A stretch of DNA of 64,000 bases, taken from NCBI GenBank assembly GCA_036504095.1, contig DASXVS010000071.1, positions 124,001 through 188,000 of the forward strand, read 5' to 3'. Shown in pieces: positions 9,249 to 17,570 of the stretch. The notes beneath the pieces were generated by a model that did not search any database, was not told the origin of the DNA, and saw only the letters and a list, made by a program, of their open reading frames with translations. The translations under genes were made by a program, and so were the position numbers. The stretch is from Armatimonadota bacterium (GTDB taxonomy: Bacteria; Armatimonadota; DTGP01; JAKQQT01). Every line of letters begins with the position of its first letter. Within the stretch, counting starts at the first letter, position 1.

Positions 9249-10385
9249 TTAGAGCAGCGCGGCGATTCGCGTGGCGGCGGTGCGAAGGGCGCCCGCCGGG
9301 CGCAACGCGTTCCGAACCTCCGCCAGTGCTCGCTCCGTCTCGGCATAGGCAGCGGGATCATCCGCCAGGCTCTTAAGCGCGGCGAAGACATTGTCCGTTG
9401 TGGCATCGGTGTCCACAAACTCGCGAACCACCTCGCGCTCCGCGATGATGTTCGGCATAGCCACGTACCTGGCCCGGATGCTCCGCTTTCGGAGCTGCCA
9501 CTCCACGTGCATCAGCCACGGACCGCGATTCACCACCACCATCGGCTTGCCTGCGACTGCGGCTTCAAGCGTGGCCGTGCCGGCGCAGACAACCGCCATA
9601 TCCGAGGCGTGGAGCGGATCGGCCGTGCCTCCGGGAACAATCGTCATCTTCGAATCGAGGCCCTCCGGCAAGCAGGCAGCAAATTCGTCTTCGCGAAATG
9701 ACAGCGCCCGCACCATCACAAATCGATCTTCCGGGCAGGGCCACGCCGCGATGATCTCCGCCATCAGGGGCGCCAGCGACCCGACCTCCTGCCGCCTGCT
9801 GCCGGGTAGAAGGGCGATGAGACGTCCGTTGCGGGGCCGCAGCCTTTCCTTCAACGCCGGGAGGTTTTCCGTCGGCGCCGCCAGATCCAGAACCGGGTGC
9901 CCAATGTGCTCGGCGTTCGCGCCAACGCTCTGTAGATTGCGTGCATTCCACTCAAACGGGCAGAAGAAGAAGTCCGCGGATGCAGCCAGTCGCCGAAGCC
10001 GATCCTCGCGTGTCTGTTTCCTCCACGAGCCCGGGGGCATCAGATACACGGTCCTGATGCCGGCTTCAACAGCCCATCGGCCCAGGCGGACGTTGAACGC
10101 GCCGAAATCCACCAGAACAAGCAGGTCGGGACGCGCTGCCAGGAGGTGACGTTTCAAGCGCTTCAACAGCAGCAGGAGGCTTCCGGCGATCGGGACGGAC
10201 TGCATGATGCCCATGGCCGCCCATTGCCGGCTGTTGGCCCACAGAGAGACCTCCGCGGCCTGCATACGCGCCGCGCCGACACCGGAAATCACCACGTCCG
10301 GCTTCAGTCGCCGAAGCTCCGACGCGAGTCCGGCGCCAACCGCATCGCCGGAGGCCTCGCCTGTCACGATGAATACGTCCGCCAT
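9249..10385 (-). CDS. lpxB: Lipid-A-disaccharide synthase LpxB
   Basis: 378 aa. LpxB (GT19) condenses UDP-2,3-diacylglucosamine with lipid X into the disaccharide backbone of lipid A at the inner membrane. The N-terminus VFIVTGEASGDAVGAGL is the family signature. VLVDFGAFNVRLGRW near residue 92, the MPPGSWRK segment near 126 (equivalent to the S-x-W-A-W-R region), LPGSRRQEVGSLAPLM and AGTATLEAAVAGKPMVV all match. Its substrate-forming partner LpxH/LpxI/LpxG is not encoded next to it or elsewhere in the window. lpxA starts its upstream neighbourhood only 15 nt away. Confidence 0.93.
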   Translation of the reverse strand: MADVFIVTGEASGDAVGAGLASELRRLKPDVVISGVGAARMQAAEVSLWANSRQWAAMGIMQSVPIAGSLLLLLKRLKRHLLAARPDLLVLVDFGAFNVRLGRWAVEAGIRTVYLMPPGSWRKQTREDRLRRLAASADFFFCPFEWNARNLQSVGANAEHIGHPVLDLAAPTENLPALKERLRPRNGRLIALLPGSRRQEVGSLAPLMAEIIAAWPCPEDRFVMVRALSFREDEFAACLPEGLDSKMTIVPGGTADPLHASDMAVVCAGTATLEAAVAGKPMVVVNRGPWLMHVEWQLRKRSIRARYVAMPNIIAEREVVREFVDTDATTDNVFAALKSLADDPAAYAETERALAEVRNALRPAGALRTAATRIAALL

Positions 10386-10400
10386 CAGCGGCCTGCCCGT

Positions 10401-11204
10401 CTACTCACCGGTTTTGGGTCGATTGGGGTCGAGTTGGCGTCCGCCAAAGCCCAGCCGAACGTTGTGGAGGAACTCGAGCAGATAATCCCGTTCTGCGCTC
10501 GGTTCCACGTCTCCCTCGATCGCTTCGATGGCCTGGCTGAGGTTCATATCGCTGCGATAGATGTATTTGTACGCTTGTTTGAGTCCGCTTCGGGTCGCTG
10601 TGGGCACGCCGGCGCGGCGAAGGCCGAGAACGTTGAGTCCGTAAACGCGGGTTGGCCGGCCGTCCGCCATCATGAACGGAGGGACGTCCTGAACAACCTT
10701 GCTGAATCCGCCAACCATCGCCAGTTTGCCGAAGCGGACGAACTGGTGAATGCCGACCATGCCGCCGAACACCACGCGGTCTTCAACCACTGCGTGGCCG
10801 CTGATGCCGACCATGTTGGCCATCGTGATGTTATCGCCCAGCAGGCAGTTGTGACCGATGTGGCAGTACGCCATGATCATGTTGCTGTCGCCGATCTGGG
10901 TCGCCCGGTCTTCTCCGCTTGCGCGGTGGATCGTCACGAACTCGCGGATCTTGTTGTTGTCCCCAATCTTCAGGAACGACCGCTCTCCGTGAAATTTGAA
11001 ATCCTGCGGTTCGCCGCCCAGAACGCTTCCGCTCTCGATGCGGCAGTTCGCGCCAATCTCCGTGTAACGTTTGATCGTCACGTGCGGGCCGATGATGGTG
11101 CCGGCGCCGATCTTTACGTCCGATTCCAAAATCACGCCCGGACCGATTTCAACGTCCGGGGCCAACTCCGCGCCTGCGTCTATCACCGCGCTTGGGTGAA
11201 TCAT
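10401..11204 (-). CDS. lpxA: UDP-GlcNAc O-acyltransferase LpxA
   Basis: 267 aa, the standard LpxA length. It catalyses the first step of lipid A synthesis, transfer of a hydroxyacyl chain from ACP to the 3-OH of UDP-GlcNAc. The N-terminal two thirds are hexapeptide repeats forming a left-handed beta helix. The catalytic His is at about residue 118 (AYCHIGHNC), and VGGFSKVVQDVPPF near residue 165 contributes to the acyl-chain ruler. The C-terminal helical part begins GLNVLGLRRAGV, as in canonical LpxA. It is directly downstream of fabZ with a 2-nt gap. Confident. Confidence 0.95.
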   Translation of the reverse strand: MIHPSAVIDAGAELAPDVEIGPGVILESDVKIGAGTIIGPHVTIKRYTEIGANCRIESGSVLGGEPQDFKFHGERSFLKIGDNNKIREFVTIHRASGEDRATQIGDSNMIMAYCHIGHNCLLGDNITMANMVGISGHAVVEDRVVFGGMVGIHQFVRFGKLAMVGGFSKVVQDVPPFMMADGRPTRVYGLNVLGLRRAGVPTATRSGLKQAYKYIYRSDMNLSQAIEAIEGDVEPSAERDYLLEFLHNVRLGFGGRQLDPNRPKTGE

Positions 11205-11206
11205 CC

Positions 11207-11686
11207 CTATGCCTCCGTGTCAACTGAGATTGCGGCTTCGGAGGATGCCCCATCGCTATCAGCGATCAGGGCGAACATCAACTCCGCCTCGGCCACCACT
11301 TGACCATCCACGCTTGCCTGTGCGGACACTATTCCAAAATGTCCGCGTGTCCGTTTCAACTCCGTTCGCAGCTCTACGGTATCGCCCGGTACCACCTGTT
11401 GGCGGAAGCGGGCTTTGTCGATTCCCGTGAAATAACCGGTGGAGCCGCGGTGTTCCGGCATCGTCAACATCATCACACTGCCGACCTGCGCCAGCGCTTC
11501 CAATATCAGCACGCCCGGCATAACCGAACGGTGCGGCCAGTGCCCCTGAAAGAACGGTTCGTTTGCGGTTACGTTCTTCCGCCCTATGGCAAGGCGCCCG
11601 GGCTCCAACTCCAGGACCCGGTCCACCAGCAGGAACGGATACCTGTGGGGCAGGATCTTTCGAATCTCTTCAATGTCAAGTGACAA
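11207..11686 (-). CDS. fabZ: 3-hydroxyacyl-ACP dehydratase FabZ
   Basis: 159 aa from TTG 11686, preceded by an AGGAGGGAG Shine-Dalgarno; the longer frame to 11767 would overlap the lpxC end with unconserved sequence. FabZ dehydrates hydroxyacyl-ACP in fatty acid synthesis and competes with LpxA/LpxD for the same precursor, which explains its location inside the lpx cluster. The hot-dog fold motif is clear: LPHRYPFLLVDRV, then FFQGHWPHRSVMPGVLILEALAQ with catalytic His about 49 and Glu about 63. The order lpxD-lpxC-fabZ-lpxA is shared with many diderm bacteria. The Ala/Ser/Asp-rich C-terminal tail of about 15 residues is extra. Confidence 0.93.
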   Translation of the reverse strand: MSLDIEEIRKILPHRYPFLLVDRVLELEPGRLAIGRKNVTANEPFFQGHWPHRSVMPGVLILEALAQVGSVMMLTMPEHRGSTGYFTGIDKARFRQQVVPGDTVELRTELKRTRGHFGIVSAQASVDGQVVAEAELMFALIADSDGASSEAAISVDTEA

Positions 11687-11723
11687 AATGCTGTGTCTCC
11701 CTCCTCGATCGTTCGACTGACCG

Positions 11724-12548
11724 TCAAGCCAGCGTTCCTTGCGCCGCCAGCAGTCGCGCAAACTCAATATTCAACCGGTGGCTCGGGCGTATTGCCCACA
11801 CGTGGACCAGGGGGCGCGCCCCCAGCAACGCCAGGTCGCCGATAACGTCCAGAGCCTTATGGCGAACCGGTTCATCGGGGAACCGTAAAGGGCTGGAAGT
11901 GTGCTGCTTCAGGAAGACAACGGCGTTGTCCACGCTGCCACCTCGCGCAAGCCCGTTCCGCGCCAGTTCGCTCAGTTCCTCTTCAAACCCGAACGTGCGG
12001 GCCGGTGCGATCTCACGCTCGAAAGTGCCCGGGTCAACGATAATGTCCGCAACCTGGCGTCCCACCATCGGGTGTGTGTACTCGATCGCGGTCGTCACCC
12101 GAAATCTCTCGCTGGGCACAGCGAGAAGGCTTGACAGTCCGTCCTCGAGCCAGACCGGTTCGTTGAGACGGAGTACGCGGCGCTGCCCCGGCAGTTCCCG
12201 CAGCCCCGCCCCTTGCAGCAGGCGAACGAAGCAGGCCGCGCTCCCATCCAGAATCGGCACCTCCGGCCCATCCAGGTGAAGGTCCGCGCCACAAACGTTC
12301 ATCGCGCTAAGGGCGGCCAACAGGTGTTCTACGGTGGAAACGCCGGTTTCTGCGGACCCAAGGGTGGTGCAACGCTGGGTACGGGAAACGGCATCCAGAT
12401 GAGCGGGGATACGCTCCCCGTCACGGACAAATGCGATTCGACCTCGCTCGGAAGGAGAAATCGTGAGGCGGCTGGGCTGGCCCGTGTGGAGTCCGACTCC
12501 CTCCAGTGAAACGTGCGAAGCCACCGTAAACTGTGGACGCGATAACAT
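11724..12548 (-). CDS. lpxC: UDP-3-O-acyl-GlcNAc deacetylase LpxC
   Basis: 274 aa. This zinc hydrolase carries out the committed step of lipid A synthesis. The Zn ligands are visible as His75 (STVEHLLAAL), His230 and Asp234 (RHKALDVIGDLALLG), with the general base Glu74 and the catalytic His257 (PSHRLN). The N-terminus (VSLEGVGLHTGQPSRLTI) is the usual first motif. It is a stand-alone LpxC, not the LpxC-FabZ fusion found in Bacteroidetes; fabZ follows after 37 nt. Confidence 0.95.
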   Translation of the reverse strand: MLSRPQFTVASHVSLEGVGLHTGQPSRLTISPSERGRIAFVRDGERIPAHLDAVSRTQRCTTLGSAETGVSTVEHLLAALSAMNVCGADLHLDGPEVPILDGSAACFVRLLQGAGLRELPGQRRVLRLNEPVWLEDGLSSLLAVPSERFRVTTAIEYTHPMVGRQVADIIVDPGTFEREIAPARTFGFEEELSELARNGLARGGSVDNAVVFLKQHTSSPLRFPDEPVRHKALDVIGDLALLGARPLVHVWAIRPSHRLNIEFARLLAAQGTLA

Positions 12549-12584
12549 CGTTAGGATTATAGCACGGGAGCGGGCCTTTGAAAG

Positions 12585-13619
12585 CTAAGGTTCTTCGGTA
12601 TGGCCCTGTTCCTCGTCCCGGCCGAACCTTCGCTCCAGCGCGCGGATACGCCCCAGAACCGAGGGAAGACGCGGCAGCGCGGCGATTACGCGGCGCATTT
12701 CTGCAACCTCGCGCGCCGGGGTTCCCATATAGGTCTTGCCGCCCGCCACGCTTCCCATCACCCCGCTCTGCGCGGCAACGATGGCGCCCGGGCCAACGGT
12801 GGCTCCGTCAACCACACCCGACTGCCCGGCCATCACGACACCAGCCCCCACGTGCGCGGAACCCGCAATCCCGACCTGCGCTGCCATCAGGCTGAACGGG
12901 CCGATGATCGCCCCGTGCGCTATCTGCACGAGATTGTCGATCTTGGTGCCTCGCCCGACGCGCGTTTCGGCCGTCTTGGCGCGGTCCACACAGCAGTTCG
13001 CACCGATATCGACGTCGTCCTCGAGTACCACTGTGCCGATGTGCGGCACGCGAACGTGTTCGGCGCCATCCCATTCATAGCCATAGCCTTCGGCGCCGAT
13101 CACCGTGCCGCCCGCCAGTCGCACGCGATCGCCCAAAGTGCAGCGATGGTAAATCACCACACCGGGCCCGATGTCGCAATCGCGGCCGATCTGAGTTCCG
13201 TGCCCCACGTATGTCCCTGCACCGATCGCGGTCCCGTCACCGATGGACGCGTCGGCCTCCACCACCGCTCGCGGGCCGATGGATGCCGTGGCGCTCACTG
13301 TGGCCGTCTCCGACACCACGGCAGCCGGGTGAATGCCGGCGGGCGGTGTCGGGCGATCATCGAACAGGCCCAGAACCCTGGCAAATGCAACCCGCGGCTT
13401 GTCCGACAGCAGCGTGGGAAGGCCTGCTTCGATGCCCGGCTTCGCGAGCACCGCTGAAGAGCCTAGCTCTTTAGCCTGGCGGGCGTACTCCGCGGTTGTC
13501 GCGAGGCAAAGCGTCCCGGGTCCGGCATCTTCCACGAGAGCCGGATGGGTCACCAGTATATCTTCACCGTCCAGTTCGAGGGATAAAGCGGACGCAATCG
13601 CGGAAAGTCGCAGGCTCAT
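12585..13619 (-). CDS. lpxD: UDP-3-O-acylglucosamine N-acyltransferase LpxD
   Basis: 344 aa. LpxD adds the N-linked hydroxyacyl chain to UDP-3-O-acylglucosamine. An N-terminal uridine-binding domain (about 1-100) is followed by hexapeptide repeats (about 100-300). The catalytic His is in VQIAHGAIIGPF near residue 232, and the family segment GYGYEWDG..HVRVPHIGTVVLEDDVDIGANCC is intact (interrupted here for length). A charged C-terminal helix (about 305-344) completes the protein. ATG 13619 overlaps the stop of the lipoprotein gene upstream as ATGA. Confidence 0.95.
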   Translation of the reverse strand: MSLRLSAIASALSLELDGEDILVTHPALVEDAGPGTLCLATTAEYARQAKELGSSAVLAKPGIEAGLPTLLSDKPRVAFARVLGLFDDRPTPPAGIHPAAVVSETATVSATASIGPRAVVEADASIGDGTAIGAGTYVGHGTQIGRDCDIGPGVVIYHRCTLGDRVRLAGGTVIGAEGYGYEWDGAEHVRVPHIGTVVLEDDVDIGANCCVDRAKTAETRVGRGTKIDNLVQIAHGAIIGPFSLMAAQVGIAGSAHVGAGVVMAGQSGVVDGATVGPGAIVAAQSGVMGSVAGGKTYMGTPAREVAEMRRVIAALPRLPSVLGRIRALERRFGRDEEQGHTEEP

Positions 13620-14710
13620 GGCGTTACCCCTGGGCGCGTCGGCGCCATACGAACGACCGCGCGGTAGTCCTCGGTCTTGTCAGGTAGTCCGGGGCGCGGC
13701 TCAAACTCCACTTTCAATCCGCGACGTCCCGCGGCGGATTGAACGGTCGCGCGGGTGGCGCGTCCAAGATACTCGACAAGAGCGGCGCGCCGATCCTCAA
13801 TCGATTGCACAGTGTTCTGCAGCTCCGGTTGAGGCAGTTTAACCGGCACTGCCGGAACGGCTTTACTGATGGCTTCAGCGGCAGGCCCCGATCCGGCATC
13901 GATCCCAATAGGTTTGCCGATATTGTTCAGCGCCGCCAGCAGGAGGGCCTTTTGACGGCCGATTTCGAGCTCCAGATCGGTTTGAGCCTGGCTGTTTTCG
14001 CGCATCCACTTCAGTGTGGCGGCGGTTTCTTCGTCGGCTCTCGCCCCCAGTTTCGTCCGCAGGCCCTGCAGGATATCGGTCATTTGCGCCCACGCCTTGT
14101 CGTTCGCGGCAACCAGATCATCGGCGACCGCCTTCCGGGCCTTCGGCAGGTCCTTCGTATCCCAGCCTTGCGCGGCGTATGCCCGAAGCAGGGCGTCATA
14201 CGCTTGCAGGCGGATGTCGAGGTTGCGGATCTTCACGCCCTCTACATCAAGGACACGTTTCATGTCGGCGTCGCCCGACGCGAGAATCGCGTTCTGGTCG
14301 GCGAGGACTCCGGCCGCCCTGGTTTCCCGGTGCTGCCGCGCCAACCGCGCTGCCAGCGCCGCCTTCTGGTGCTCATAGACCGTGTTCAGGCGCTTTTCGA
14401 TTGATGATTCCAGAGCCGATACATTCCTGGTTGATTCGACGACGGGCCTGGGGGGGAATCTGACCGCAGAGATGAGGGTCTGCTGCGGTTGGCGGACGGT
14501 GAAACGCTTCAAATAGTCGATCTGGCGGTCCATCGCCACCTCATCGTCCCATTGCGGTTGCTCCGCGACGAGCTTGTCCGCGGATACGTACACGGCGGCG
14601 GGCTTGCGCCCTGCCGGGATTCGGGAGCATCCCGACGCCAGCAGGGCGACGCCCATCGCTAGAACGATCGAACTACTTGTGATTTGCGTTGACCTGCTTG
14701 AGCACGTCAT
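13616..14710 (-). CDS. Unfamiliar envelope lipoprotein between ompH and lpxD
   Basis: 364 aa, family not recognised. An N-terminal signal with lipobox LLASGC (Cys at about residue 28) indicates a lipid-anchored periplasmic protein; Ser follows the Cys, which is usually compatible with outer-membrane sorting. About residues 100-260 are strongly helical and charged (repeated AALAARLARQHRETR-type stretches), so a coiled coil like that of Skp is plausible. The C-terminal ~70 residues look like a small mixed fold. It overlaps the end of ompH by 38 nt and the start of lpxD by 4 nt, so it is translationally coupled to both. A periplasmic chaperone or scaffold is a guess from context only. Confidence 0.7.
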   Translation of the reverse strand: MTCSSRSTQITSSSIVLAMGVALLASGCSRIPAGRKPAAVYVSADKLVAEQPQWDDEVAMDRQIDYLKRFTVRQPQQTLISAVRFPPRPVVESTRNVSALESSIEKRLNTVYEHQKAALAARLARQHRETRAAGVLADQNAILASGDADMKRVLDVEGVKIRNLDIRLQAYDALLRAYAAQGWDTKDLPKARKAVADDLVAANDKAWAQMTDILQGLRTKLGARADEETAATLKWMRENSQAQTDLELEIGRQKALLLAALNNIGKPIGIDAGSGPAAEAISKAVPAVPVKLPQPELQNTVQSIEDRRAALVEYLGRATRATVQSAAGRRGLKVEFEPRPGLPDKTEDYRAVVRMAPTRPGVTP

Positions 14711-15338
14711 CGGTCATATCCACGCCGCCTGCCACCACCAGCAACTGGCCGTCGTCTCCGGCTGCTGCCTGCTTGTTGAGCACGACGGAGATGCTCTTGT
14801 TCTTCATCACCTGCGCCGCGGCCGTTTGGATTTCCTTGATGATCGAGCCCCGCAGGTCCAGCTGAAGCTTGGAAATCTGCGCCGCATAGTCGGCGTCAAC
14901 CTGTTGAAGATTGCCGGTATTCGCTGTCGCGTTCCCGTTCAGTTCATTCAGGCGCGCCTTCTGGGCATCCGTCAGGGCCGGGGTCGTCTGCTGCAGGGTC
15001 TTCAGCTCAGTGTCGAGGGCGGTAATCTGCCCCTTGATCGTTGTGAGGGACGTTGTGTCTGCCCCTTCGGGCTTCTCTTTCTCCAACAGGCCACGGTATT
15101 CCAGCCAGGTCTTGGGGGGAAGGAACGCGGCGTCCTTAAGGAGGCCCTCGCGATCCGTGAGGGTCTTCGCCAGGTTGTTCACCTTGTCTTCGCCGGCCTT
15201 CTTGGCGTCGGCGCCGTTGAACACCTTCTCCATCTCGATATACCCGACCGTTACGTTTGACTGAGCGCCGGCGGGCGCGATCGCGCCCAGAGCCAACAGT
15301 CCTGCCGCGATCATCATCGCGGAACCAAAGTGCTTCAT
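14673..15338 (-). CDS. OmpH/Skp-family periplasmic chaperone
   Basis: 221 aa from ATG 15338, which has GAAGGAG upstream; the longer frame to 15422 lacks a signal peptide. The signal peptide ends near GAIAPAGA (about residue 22). The mature part begins VTVGYIEMEKVFNGA, the OmpH/Skp signature, followed by a long helical region with many Lys/Glu/Gln residues (about 40-180), and ends VVLNKQAAAG..VDMTDDVLKQVN, also typical. Skp-like trimers hold unfolded outer-membrane proteins in the periplasm. At 221 aa it is longer than E. coli Skp. It follows bamA by 92 nt, the standard arrangement. Confidence 0.85.
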   Translation of the reverse strand: MKHFGSAMMIAAGLLALGAIAPAGAQSNVTVGYIEMEKVFNGADAKKAGEDKVNNLAKTLTDREGLLKDAAFLPPKTWLEYRGLLEKEKPEGADTTSLTTIKGQITALDTELKTLQQTTPALTDAQKARLNELNGNATANTGNLQQVDADYAAQISKLQLDLRGSIIKEIQTAAAQVMKNKSISVVLNKQAAAGDDGQLLVVAGGVDMTDDVLKQVNANHK

Positions 15339-15430
15339 ATTTCTGAGAATCTCCTTCGTCTCAAATTGATGCGCGGCGCACAACGGATCCGGGCTTTCGG
15401 TACGGCCCGTTGTGCGCCTCACGTCGTTCT

Positions 15431-17362
15431 CTAGAACGTCTGGCTGATGCTGAAGTGGGTTCGTTTCCCTTCCTTGCTGATGCCATAGTCCAGCCGCAGC
15501 GGGCCGATTGGCGTCTTCACACGAACGCCGAAACCATATCCGGAGTGCAATTTGAAAGAGTCGTGCTGTGGCATTCGGTACTCATACGCGTCGTAGACGG
15601 AGTACAGCGGCCGCGGATCCTGAATACCGTCGCCGTTGGAGTCTCCGCTGTTCTGTAACCAGTTCAGGTACTCGGCGTATCGTTTGGCGTTCCCGCGAAG
15701 GCCAGATCCCCATGCGTCGCCGAAATCGCCGAACAGAACGCCCTGGATGCTGTTCGCGAACGGAACGCGCAGCTCCACGTTTCCCAGCAACTGGTTCTTG
15801 CCCCAGAACCGGTCTTCCTGGAAGCCGCGAAGCGTGTCTGCGCCACCCACGAAATACTGGTCGAAGAACGTCACCGGCCCCTGGATGTTTCCCGCTTTCA
15901 CGCGGAACGCCAGCACCTTGGTCGGTACGTTGAGAGCCTTGCGCTTGGCCAGCGCAAAATAGCGCCGGTAGTCAACAGCGGGCTTGAAGAAGGTGCCGCT
16001 GCTCGATTCGTTCGTGCCGGATACCGTGGGATTGTCGCCGAGGCGGGTATGACCGAATTCGGTCCCGAGGTTGAACAGGAATCCGCTGGCGGGGTCGGCC
16101 AGTTGGTCGTCGCGGGTATCGGTAACCAGGTTCAGTCCCACACTCGCTACGTTCGAGCCCCGCTGCGTGTCGAGCGAGTACAGGTCCGTGGTCAGGGTGC
16201 TGTCCTGCGGTGAGTAAGTCTTGATGTTGTCATCGCGAAGGGACAACTGGAGGCGCGAGTAGTTGGATATTGGGCGGCCGAATCCTACAGACCCACCCCG
16301 TCGAACCTCATACGCTTGCCCGGTCCCGGTGGAACCGACCACGCTGCTGGAGAAGCGGTACGTGGTCTTGTTGTACAAGCTCAGGCTCATGCTGGTCCGC
16401 TGCTTGTCGATGTACGGCTGGAAATAGTTCGCCTCAAGGCTCAGCGAAGGCACGCCGGCCGAGCGGTATCGGCCACCGATTTCCGCGGAGACGCCAACGG
16501 ACGTTCCGGTGCCTTTGAGGTTGGATTCGCTGAGTCCCGCCCGGCCGATCAGCCCTTGCTGGCTGCTGTAGCCGAACCCCAGTTCCACCTGTCCGGTCTT
16601 CTTCTCGGTGGGCTCCAGAACGATGATCAGCTTGTCCTGGGTTGAGCCCGGCTCAGTGCGGTACTGGATATCCTCCAGGATGCCGAGGTTGAAAATCCGG
16701 CGCATGTCTGCGATGAGCTTATTGCCGTCGTAGATCTCACCGGGCTTCGTGCGGATTTCACGGAGCAGGACGTACGGCTTCGTCTTCTTCGATTTCTGCA
16801 CTTCGAAGCGCTCGATCTTCATTTCCACGATCGGGATGTTGAGCACTCCATCGGCGGTGATGTAGTTTTCCGCGTTCACGTCCACGAACGCCGCGTATCC
16901 AAGGTCCTTGTACGCCTGCTGGATGCGATCGAGGTCCTTGTTGAAGCGCAGAGCGTTTACGACGTCCCCCACCTTGGTCGTCATCGCGGCCATGACCTTT
17001 TCGTTGGTCAACTTGGTGTTCCCGGTGATGTGCATGCCGGTGATCTTGGGGTGCTCGGTGACCTCGAAGATGACGCGGATGCCGTTGCCCGTGTCTTCCT
17101 CGTGGTGCGTCACATTGGTGAAGTAGCCGAGGTCCCCGATGGCCGCGACGTCTCGCGTGACGGCTTCCACCGTGAAGGGTGAGCCCGCCTTTATGGAGGT
17201 GACCCCCAGGATCGCGTCTCGCGATATGTTCACGTTGCCAACCACAGCAACGTCACTCACCAGCGGATTTGTCCCTTGCGCCGAAGCCGGGCGTCCCCAT
17301 AGAGCAGCCAGCATCAACAGCGCCATCGCCACACACATCGCCCAGGGGCGAATCCTTGTCAT
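15431..17362 (-). CDS. bamA: Outer-membrane protein assembly factor BamA
   Basis: 643 aa, an Omp85 protein that inserts beta-barrels into the outer membrane. The signal peptide ends near GRPASA (about 28). I can distinguish only three POTRA-like units, beginning at about VSDVAVVGN (34), ITGMHITGN (111) and IERFEVQKS (185), against five in proteobacterial BamA. The C-terminal 16-stranded barrel ends in a terminal Phe (ISQTF), and the VRGF-type barrel motif appears as LRGFQEDRFWG. It is separated from tamB by 208 nt and precedes ompH. The lower POTRA count accounts for the length below 800 aa. Confidence 0.92.
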   Translation of the reverse strand: MTRIRPWAMCVAMALLMLAALWGRPASAQGTNPLVSDVAVVGNVNISRDAILGVTSIKAGSPFTVEAVTRDVAAIGDLGYFTNVTHHEEDTGNGIRVIFEVTEHPKITGMHITGNTKLTNEKVMAAMTTKVGDVVNALRFNKDLDRIQQAYKDLGYAAFVDVNAENYITADGVLNIPIVEMKIERFEVQKSKKTKPYVLLREIRTKPGEIYDGNKLIADMRRIFNLGILEDIQYRTEPGSTQDKLIIVLEPTEKKTGQVELGFGYSSQQGLIGRAGLSESNLKGTGTSVGVSAEIGGRYRSAGVPSLSLEANYFQPYIDKQRTSMSLSLYNKTTYRFSSSVVGSTGTGQAYEVRRGGSVGFGRPISNYSRLQLSLRDDNIKTYSPQDSTLTTDLYSLDTQRGSNVASVGLNLVTDTRDDQLADPASGFLFNLGTEFGHTRLGDNPTVSGTNESSSGTFFKPAVDYRRYFALAKRKALNVPTKVLAFRVKAGNIQGPVTFFDQYFVGGADTLRGFQEDRFWGKNQLLGNVELRVPFANSIQGVLFGDFGDAWGSGLRGNAKRYAEYLNWLQNSGDSNGDGIQDPRPLYSVYDAYEYRMPQHDSFKLHSGYGFGVRVKTPIGPLRLDYGISKEGKRTHFSISQTF

Positions 17363-17570
17363 GAGTCTTTTCCTCTCCGTGGCCGGTCAGCGCGGCCCTT
17401 CGTATTGTAGTACGGGAGAACAGGGGGCAGTAATCGACGTGAATAAGTTAGTGAACCCTTGTAACCTGGCGTCCCGCATACCACTCCTGAAATGTAACGC
17501 GCTGTGATTGGGAGCGCGACGCAGAACCTGCGTGCCGTTCTACGCGTAGTGTAGAAACATCAACGGGGAC

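Noticed and set aside
17404-17433. Minus-strand TACAAT -10 upstream of bamA
   Set aside because: No convincing -35 at 16-18 nt (TTACTG/TACTGC only); left uncalled though an internal promoter remains possible.
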